DNA of 64,000 nucleotides, from positions 248,001 through 312,000 of the forward strand of contig NZ_CP118164.1 in NCBI RefSeq assembly GCF_028748185.1, written 5' to 3'. The notes under the pieces are model-generated. The model saw nothing but the letters and a program-made list of their open reading frames with translations. It ran no database searches and was not told the DNA's origin. Below are positions 53,181 to 62,200 of the stretch, piece by piece (within the stretch, counting starts at the first letter, position 1; each line of letters begins with the position of its first letter). The position numbers were made by a program, and so were the translations under genes. This DNA comes from Bremerella sp. P1. Its GTDB lineage: Bacteria; Planctomycetota; Planctomycetia; Pirellulales; Pirellulaceae.

Positions 53181-55883
53181 ATGTTTCGATCCTCCTCTCA
53201 TCGACGCTCCGCTTTTCGCGGAGCGAACAAACGGGCTGGTAGTGCAGCGCGTCGATTGCAGAGGATCGAGCACCTCGAATCACGCTTGGCTCTCTCTGCC
53301 GTTCCCCTGAACGCCCAACCGTTGGATACCGGTGAATTCATGCTGGGGGACGTCTCGGTGACGGTCGTCTTCTTCGAGTCTGACGGCACGATCGATCCCA
53401 GTACCGAAGACTGGGACACGGCGCACACCAATGAAGTTAAGCAGCGCATTGAAGAAGGCCTGCAGTGGTGGGTCGATACGCTCGCACTTCAATCGAGCGT
53501 CCATGAATTGAACTTCGAGATCGACTACACCTACGCCGACAACCCGATTCCCATCGGGATCGAACCAATCACACACGTCGCGACCGACCTCGACATCTGG
53601 GTCGGTGAGTTCCTCGACTACGTTGGTGCTGAACGTACCGAACGCATCGACAACGACGTGCGACTGTTCAACCACAGCCAGCGGGTAGCCAACGACACAA
53701 ACTGGGCGTTCACCATCTTTGTCATCAATGCCAAGCACGATGACGAGGTGGGCGATGGCCTGTTTCCTGCCGGCAGCGTGCAAGGCGGTTTCTCGATCGC
53801 AGGCGGCTCGTTCCTTGCCGTTCCATCCGAACGTCCCGCCAGCACGATCGCCCACGAGGTTTCCCATCAATTCTGGGCGATGGACGAATACGCGGGTTCT
53901 GGGCACTACGATGATACCCGCGGCTATTACAACACACAGAATACGAATGCCTACGACGGCAACCCATCGCAGGGAGACATCGAAACGAGCCTGCTAGGGC
54001 ACTCCACGCCTCTGATGAATGCCTACGATACCCATACCAGCAGCATCGAGTCTTTTGAGACGATCGGCTGGAAGGATTCAGACGGGGACGGGATTTTCGA
54101 TGTCTTTGACGTGCCGATCTCGTTTTCGGCAAGTAGCCAGTTCGATCCCAGCACCAACCAGATGCGGATCAGTGGCGACGCTTCGATCGGGGTGCTTCCC
54201 AATCAGAACTCCTGGGGCCTGCAGAACTCCGTCACCATCAATCGCTTGAGCCATATTGAATTTCGTTTGGATGGCGGCGAGTGGACAAGCGGTCCGGGCA
54301 TTGATGACTACACAAGCGAGTTCGATTTCCTGATTCAACTTCCCGACTCGAACCAACACGATATCGAAGTTCGGATTGTTGATGAGACCGGATTGATTCA
54401 TTCGCAGTCGCTGCTTGCCTCGACAGAACATATCGATTCGACGGCAGTCCATGGCTTCACCGGTTACATCACCCATGACCAGAACGACGACGGCATCTTC
54501 AACGCCGGCGAACAGGGCTTGGCAGGCTGGACCGTTGAAGTCGTTAACTTGGCAGGCAATCCCAAAGTAACCCAGACGATTATCGAGCCCGATGATTTCT
54601 CTCATGGCGAAATCTTTTACGACCCCATCGGGGGAGTGACGTTAACCGCCGAGGGTTCAGAGATTGCCGAGGGCTTCGCTGACGTTTCGGTCCGCAACAG
54701 TTCGCTTTCCAGTACGGGTAGTCGCGGCTTCTACAACTACTCAAGCGGAAGCTGGAGTAATGTCTGGTCGGAGAAGCGCCAGCTAAAGATCACCTTTGAC
54801 TCGCCGGTTAGTCGCGTAGCGATTGATGCCATCGCAGAAGTCGACGGCGACGTGGGAATCCTGGAGCTATACGACGCGCAAGACAACTTACTGGGACGCT
54901 ATACGACCAGTCCGCTGGATGGCGGCACGTCGGAAACCATGGTCGTGGAACTAGACGCGGCCGAAGCGACCTACGCGATTGCCCGCGGGCACCTGACCAA
55001 AACGAAGGACCTGCAGCGAAGTCTACACTATGTCGGCCTCGACAACCTACAAGTTGGGCGACCTCATACGGCAGTGACGAGCCAGCTCGGAGCATTCACG
55101 CTTCCGTTCGATATCGACGGAAACTATCGCCTGAAGGCCACGGCCCCTGACGGCAAAGAAGCATACTTCAGCTCGCTGTCCGAAACCAACGTTTCGTTGA
55201 TGCCTCAGGCCGGCATGAGCCGAATTGCCTGGTCGGTATCGATCGCCGATGACTCGTGGCATAACCCGCTCATTCAAGCCGACGTGAATCACGATGGAGA
55301 GATCAACCAAATCGATTCTGATTTGGTGTTGGGCGAGATAATCAATCCAGAAGTCACTTCCGTTTCATCATCGCAGGGCTACGCGCTCAATACGACGCAT
55401 ACTCCCGGCGATCCTTATTTTGACGTCAATGCAGACGGCCGATTCACCAAGCTTGATCTATTGTCGATACTGGACGCCATCGCATTCCAGGCGGCTTCCC
55501 AGGAGGCGTTCGATCCGGAATCAGTCGAGCCCTTTGTGTATCTCCCGTCAAGCAACGCTTCCAGCGTCAGCAACGAGACCGCAGACAAACCGGCTATGCT
55601 GACGACAAACAGCTCGGCAGCAGTCTCCTTGGAAGGCGAGTCGATCCTCCCGCTGCCAACAACCAGCGAGAACGACAAGACCCCCGAGGCCCGTTCAGAC
55701 GCTACCGGAGAAGCCCCGTTATGGGTTGTCGAGTCCCATGATCTCGTTCTACCATCGCAAGATTCTGCCGTGATTGACTCGATTGAGAACGCGTGCGATC
55801 TCTCAACTTCATTCAAGCTTCTCGACGATGAAGCAGTCGATGCCATCCTCTCGGACTTGGACGACTCTCTCGACTTGCTTTAG
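53181..55883 (+). CDS. Secreted M64-like metallopeptidase with dockerin
   Basis: 900 residues. A basic leader ends in HLESRLALSAVPL (LEPR-XLL-like). An N-terminal zincin has HEVSHQFWAMDEYAG with H225 and H229 as metal ligands; the HExxH plus nearby DEY pattern resembles peptidase family M64. The DDTRGYYNTQNTNAY segment follows. Further on are Ig-like parts, an SdrD-B-type unit (YITHDQNDDGIFNAGEQGLA) and C-terminal dockerin EF-hands (ADVNHDGEINQIDSDL, FDVNADGRFTKLDLLS), then an acidic tail (DEAVDAILSDLDDSLDLL). It may cut surface glycoproteins or process the other secreted proteins. The substrate is unknown. Confidence 0.82.
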   Translation: MFRSSSHRRSAFRGANKRAGSAARRLQRIEHLESRLALSAVPLNAQPLDTGEFMLGDVSVTVVFFESDGTIDPSTEDWDTAHTNEVKQRIEEGLQWWVDTLALQSSVHELNFEIDYTYADNPIPIGIEPITHVATDLDIWVGEFLDYVGAERTERIDNDVRLFNHSQRVANDTNWAFTIFVINAKHDDEVGDGLFPAGSVQGGFSIAGGSFLAVPSERPASTIAHEVSHQFWAMDEYAGSGHYDDTRGYYNTQNTNAYDGNPSQGDIETSLLGHSTPLMNAYDTHTSSIESFETIGWKDSDGDGIFDVFDVPISFSASSQFDPSTNQMRISGDASIGVLPNQNSWGLQNSVTINRLSHIEFRLDGGEWTSGPGIDDYTSEFDFLIQLPDSNQHDIEVRIVDETGLIHSQSLLASTEHIDSTAVHGFTGYITHDQNDDGIFNAGEQGLAGWTVEVVNLAGNPKVTQTIIEPDDFSHGEIFYDPIGGVTLTAEGSEIAEGFADVSVRNSSLSSTGSRGFYNYSSGSWSNVWSEKRQLKITFDSPVSRVAIDAIAEVDGDVGILELYDAQDNLLGRYTTSPLDGGTSETMVVELDAAEATYAIARGHLTKTKDLQRSLHYVGLDNLQVGRPHTAVTSQLGAFTLPFDIDGNYRLKATAPDGKEAYFSSLSETNVSLMPQAGMSRIAWSVSIADDSWHNPLIQADVNHDGEINQIDSDLVLGEIINPEVTSVSSSQGYALNTTHTPGDPYFDVNADGRFTKLDLLSILDAIAFQAASQEAFDPESVEPFVYLPSSNASSVSNETADKPAMLTTNSSAAVSLEGESILPLPTTSENDKTPEARSDATGEAPLWVVESHDLVLPSQDSAVIDSIENACDLSTSFKLLDDEAVDAILSDLDDSLDLL

Positions 55884-56228
55884 TCGCTCAACCAATTTCC
55901 TCGCGGAGCGTACGCGGCCAGCTTCTCCACTGAGATAACGACAGACACGACGCTTGCTTTGGCACTCAGTCAGAAGTAGTGGCACAGCACCGGCGAGGCA
56001 GAATCTGCTGGGAGCGAATGTGCAGCGTTCTTCAGCATTCGTCACCGCAGGCCAATGTGGAGGATCGCCGTCGTAACCCATGGCCGACAAGCCAATCACC
56101 GGAGTCTTGCCAAGATTCGTGATACCCGGTGGCTCGAAGGTAGCAGGGCAGGGCATCGGCGCAAAAAGAATGCCCGCGGGAATCAACCCACGGGCATTCA
56201 TCGTTTAAGTTCTAACGGTTTCAGGCAA
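55884..56228. other. Intergenic region between convergent secreted-protein genes
   Basis: 345 bases with the terminator at 56168-56199. No coding signal or repeat is apparent. I found no clear terminator for the plus-strand gene that ends at 55883. Confidence 0.55.
56168..56199 (-). terminator. Terminator of the right-end giant gene
   Basis: GAATGCCCG opposite CGGGCATTC plus GGG/CCC, one internal mismatch, followed on the minus strand by TTTTTGC. It lies 30 bases after the stop at 56229. Confidence 0.85.
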
Positions 56229-59200
56229 CTAACTGTCGCTACCCGGATCGCTGATCAAGGAGAGCAATTCATCCAGATCGTCCGAGTCGGTATCGTCTTC
56301 CGATTCTTCGCTGAACTGCTTGCCATCCCAGCTCGAACTGAGATCACCAGCCATGTCACCGATCAGCTGATCGAATTGATCGTCGTAGCTGGCCGATTCC
56401 AAGATGATCGCTTCTTCGCTGAACGAAGCATCGATGACGCTCGTTTCGACTTCCTCGGTCTGAGCGTAACCCATCAACTCAAGTGCGGATCGCATCTGGA
56501 GATCTGAGTAGCTCGGGGCGATAGCATCGAAGCTGGTATTCGACACGAGCGATTCGCTTACTACCGGTGCCGTCTTGGCGGCCACGGTCGGAACAGTCGC
56601 TTGGCTGGTTTCGACAAACTCGTACGAGCTTACTTCAACCGGTGCCTCGTTACCCGAAACCGCTTCGCCCGAGATCATCGACTGCGAGATCGGTTCTGGA
56701 TTGCTGGACTGGAAGGCCTGAAGATCCCGGAACAGTAGCAAGTCGGCAGTCGTAATACGGCGATCGTTATTCACGTCCAACTTGGCCGGAACAGTCAGCG
56801 GATCGATGACATCTGGCTCAAAGCCAGGCTTGAAGTCACCTTCCGAGGCGCCCGGCGTCATACCCGCTTCGGTCGCGCTGTAGGTGTAATTGCGGTTACG
56901 CAATTCTTCCAGCAGCAGCACATAGTCCAAGCTGGTGATGCTATTGTCACCAATCGAGATGGCGGCAGGGTTGAGGTTGTTATGCCATGGGTTCACACCT
57001 TCCTCACCAACGGTGATCAAGTAGTCTTCGACTTCCCCATCCTCGGCAAGTCCAGTAGGCGTTAAACCACCGGTACCACTCAAGCGGAAGCGAGCATAGG
57101 TATCACCCAGCAAGGCCGTACTTGGCACGTTGGCCACGGTAATCAACTGGCCAAGCCCACTCGACGACCCAAGTGGATCAACCGCATCCTTACTCAAGGC
57201 CACACTCACGATGATCTGTTCACCAGCGTCTTCAAAGTCGCCGTCTTGGTTGAAGTCGACCCAGGCATCCAGGAAGCCAAACGAGGTAGCTCCGGTAGGT
57301 GCCTTGGAGGTGACGTAGATCTCGTTGTTGATACCACTACGCAACGTGAAGTCGAGGAAGCTGCCCAGGTTGTTCGGATCTTCCGTACGGATGTAAATAC
57401 CATCGTCGGTCGAACCATCACCGTTGGCATCCGCCGAAGGCTGACCTTCGATTTCCGCATCAACGCCTTGGCCCAGGTAGAAGTTCTCGATCAGGTTGTG
57501 ACGAGCACCGTCCGAAGCCAACAGCGTGCCGTAGCTATCGGGGGCGTCACCAAAGTCGACCAGACCGCCAACTTGAATCAGGAAGCGAGTTTCGCCGACA
57601 AGCGTCCCCGTGCCGTCGTCAAACTGGTTGTTGAATTCGATCGGGTTGTCAGCGATGTCGCGGATAACGTATGGCGAGGTTGGATCACTTTCGAGCGTGA
57701 CCTTATACAGTACGCCTTCCTGGAACACACCCGAGATCGGAATGAGTCGGATGATGTTATTGGTGGCGTCGTAGTCGAAGGTGTAATCGACACCCAAGAC
57801 AAGGACACGTGGAGTGTCACCAGCCAGGATCTCGAGGGTCACCGAATCAGCGGTCACGGTCGAGTCGTCGATACCGGTACCTTGGATCTGATCCGAGATT
57901 TCTCCTTGATCCAGCAGTTGGACCGAGATGTTGGTCAGCGGACCGTCAATCCATTGAACCACGTCTGGCGTTTCGTCCAGGTCGCGATCTGCGGCGTCGT
58001 TGTCCTGCGGGTCGATCAGGTAACCGGTCGGACCGGTGAAGTCAGCTCGATCGTAAGCACCGATGTCGCGGAATGGCGTTTCACCAACACCCGGTTCACC
58101 GGAACCGCCGACCACGTTCGGATCATCGACGCGAAGCTGGCCGGTAATATCGCGTTCTGGAGCCAACAGCGGAGTGCTGTCGATTCCAAGCGGGTTAACC
58201 GACGAGCTGATCTCAGATCGTTCCTGGATAGCAGTCACGGCCGAGTCGATCGCTTCGCTACCTGCTTCCAGGTAGAAGTTCTTATTGGCCGCATCGACAA
58301 ACAATGGGTCGCCGGTGTTCAGCGTAATGGCCAGGTTACCGTTGCCACCGAAACCAGTCACGTTCGTTCCGTTGTCTTGATACAACGTTCGAGAAATGAC
58401 CGTGTTGGCGACAGAACTTCCATCCACCGAGATACCGGTCGAGAAGTTCGCGACAATATTATTCAGCAGCGTTGGACCGACCGATTCTTCAATCGTCACG
58501 CCCGTGTCACCGACACCGGTTCCATAAAGCGTGTTGTTGATGATGCGTCCAAACGGAACGGCACCAGCGGGATTGTTGATCGGATCGCCACTGTAAAGGA
58601 TAGCACCCTGAGCACTGTCGTAGATCACATTGTTCACGACAGTCACACCAGTGGCCAAACGCCGCGTGTTCTCAGCACCCGGAATGGTGATCGGAGCACC
58701 CTGATGCGGACGATTATTGCCTGCACCGGCATCGGTAACCGTGGTTCGGCTACCAGCGTCGATCAACACGCCGTAGTTGGCCGAGTTCGAGATCATATTC
58801 GAGTGAATAATGATCTGTCCCTGGTCACGGTGACGATTCGAGTCGCCGACCAATTCGAAGCCTGCCAGTTGGTCATGACGCAGGATGTCTAGGGCAGGCG
58901 TTCGACTAGCCGATTCAGCGTTCGCTCCAGTTGCAACATCCAAGGAGTTTGTGGAGGTAATATTACCCAGGTCGTCACCCAGCGTGATATCCAGGGTATA
59001 ACCACCTTCGTACGTCCTAACCTGGCGACCAGAATCATTCTTCGGCACCTTGGTCAGATCGTATCCGACTGGTGCAGAAGCCTGGTTGCCGTTGGATGGC
59101 AGTGGAAGCGTGTTGCCCGAAACCGCAACGAAGTAGGTACCGGCAGTGGCAGCGGTAAAGCTGTAGGTATCCATGCCGACGTTATTAACAATCGAGGTCA

Positions 59201-62200
59201 CCATCTCGGTGAAGGTTCCGTCGAGGTTATCCAGGAACAACTTCAGAATACCATTCAGACTTACCAGGTCGCCAAAGTCGGTCTGTAAGTCCATTTGCAC
59301 CTCTTGTCCGACTTCCATGGTGAATTGGAAGACATCGATATCGGCGAAGCCATCCATTTTCTCGACAGGATCGTTGTCGCCGATCTCGCCGTCGATGGAA
59401 ACGAAGTGACTTTGGCCTGCGAGGATCTGATCCCCAACCAGTCCGGTATCGAACGCTTCGCGGAAGGAATCATTCGATTGAACGTCGTATTCCAGGCGAA
59501 CCTTGTCGGAAGTGGTCTTCGCGGAAAGGTCGACACGGTTGCTCGTCGTGATGCCACTGCGGGAATTCACTTGAGCGTAGACACCTAAACCACCATTCGT
59601 CGAGCTGATCAACGAGCGGGCGATTTGCCCAGCGTGATCGTTGATCGCATTCATCAACTTGACTGCAATATCTGCCTCGGTGTCCGTGTTGTAGAACCCG
59701 ATACTGTAGATATTGTTGTCGGCGTCGTAGGCGGTTCGCGAATTTGTCCCTGCCGATCCGCGTTCCTGACGTTCCGTAATCGAGGCCAGATCGAAGAACT
59801 CGAACGTGACCCAGTCTGTCCCGTCACCGACCCGGATGCGGTCCGTATTACCAATCACTTCACCGGAAGCCGTCAGCACCGTATAGCTACTGTTCAGACG
59901 GTCATTCGTATCAAAGGTGAAGCCACCCAGCAGCAGCAGATTCCCAGGCGAGAATGGATCTGGAATTCCGTAGTCCGTACCACGGCGAATTTCCAACTGG
60001 TAGTCACCGGTGAGAACTTCAAAGTTACGCAGCTGCTGGTTATGGATGAAGGCGGAGTTGGTCGACGCTGCCGTCACCATTTCACCACGCTCGGCGAAAC
60101 CAATGATAAGGTCGTCGATCAAGGCACCACGATTCTGGTTGTCCTGACCTCGTGCACTGCCCCGAGCGCTGAAGCTGTCACCCATCAGGAAGTCGTCGTA
60201 GCCCAAGCTGCTGTTATTCACATTGAACTCGTAACCGTTACCGAAAATAAACTCTTGGAAACGGTTAAAGACGATATATCCCTGGGCAACCGAATCCGGT
60301 GCCATGGCCAGGTTCATTTCATCCTGTGTCAACGATGCCAACTGGCTGGCACCCGTGGAACTGTTGTAGAAAATTTCAACATTGGTGCCATTGGTAAGGG
60401 CAGAGCTACCAACGACCGTCATACCCCAGGCGGCATTTACCGGACTAAGGTCGTCGATACCTTGAATGTTGAAGGTATCGTCCGACTCGGCAAAGATCTG
60501 GACACCAGGCATGAACTGCCCCAGGATTGCGGCTCGCGTCAATTGGCGAATCTCGCTTGCCGAGTCAGTGCTGGAGAAGACGATCGGAACGTTACCAAGC
60601 GTCACGTCCGCGGCATCGAGAACGTATTCATATGTTACCGCAGCACCACCAGCGGTTGCCTGGAGCGTGAAGGTATTGCTACCGGCAGGTGCCAACGGAT
60701 TGAACGCATCAGCAATTCGAGCACCACTGTCAAACGTGAACGACTGACCCTTGTTGTACTCGAACGTCGTCGTTCCGCCGTTGATCGCGTCGGTAACGGT
60801 AAACGTTTCTCCGTCCGCGATCTGAGAACCTTGCAACACGCGAAGTTCTTCGGTTTGCAGAGTAGTATTTGTTGGCTGGTGGACACCACCTAAGTTGATC
60901 GAGCCACCGGTCGAGTAGTCAAACCGCAATCGCAGGTTGTCTTGTCCAGCAAAGGCAGCCAGGTTGACGCGAGCTTGTCGCCAGCCAGTGTTATCGAACA
61001 GTGGCTGAACGCCTTCGGTTCCCGCAGAGCCATCGGCCCGAGTGCCTTCTGAAACGGAAGCCTGGCCCAACTCGAATTCATCTAGGGCAATGCCACTTCG
61101 GAAGTTGTTGTTGGTTGCCAACAATTGCCAATCCCCTTCGTCACCGGCAATGTAGACACGCAGAGTATCTCGAGCGGCACCGCCTTCGACCCCATCGGTT
61201 TGCAGGTCGTAGTTGAAATACAACGTTGGCAAATCGGCCGCGTTATAGCCATAGAGGCTAAACGAATCCGTAATAACCGTACCGTGGGCATCGCCCGGGA
61301 AGTCGTAGTTAGCAGTGGTCGCGTTCCCGTACTGTGCATTATTCCCGAACACGGCATCCGTGTTACCGAAGTACAGGCTCGACCCACCCGTGGAGAAGTC
61401 GCGCGAGTTGTCGACCGGAACCGTGATTCCGTGTCCTGCTTCGGTGCCACCAATACCATTGATGTTCCAGAGGTTTTCGTTCAGCGTTCCAAAGTCCAAC
61501 CCATTGATACCTGTGATTCCGGTATTAATGCTCGACTGACCACCGTGGAAGACGAACTGCTCATCCGCCGAGTCGCCCGCACCATCTGGTGTGAACGCAA
61601 CGATTTGACCACCGGTGGTGATACCGAATAGGACGTCGCTGAAACCGGTATTACCTCCAGCTCGCGAAGGTCCAACGGCCAGGCCCGAGAAGCTGAGCCC
61701 ATCTTCGCTGATGCCAAAGTTAAGGAAATTGGCGTTGATGTCACCGTTGGCATTGTAGCTGAAACCACCACTGCCGTTGGTCAACTGGAAGACGCCACCG
61801 TTGTTGGTCACGCCGTACAGTTCATTTCCAATCCAACCCAAACCTGTAACCAAACCACCGGTTGCCTGGCCACCGACCGTGAACGGTGGATTGAAGGCTG
61901 CACTGGGGTCGTTGCGAGTAATATTGATCGAAGCATTCGTGTCATTGAATGCAACGACGGCGGTATCCAGACCGTTCACCACGTTCGAGCCGTTCTGAAT
62001 GCCACTGACACTAGCGATCGCGGTCGCTACGTCGATGTCGGAGAAACCGGCTCCAATCGGCACAACGGTTCCGCCCGTTTTATCCGCTCCGGACACTGCG
62101 CTGAAGTTTGCATCCAACAGCGGCGAAATGTCAACGTTCGAGTTGAACGTAACCGGCACACCGGTGTCATCAATGAAGTTAAACCGGGTACTGTTTGCTT

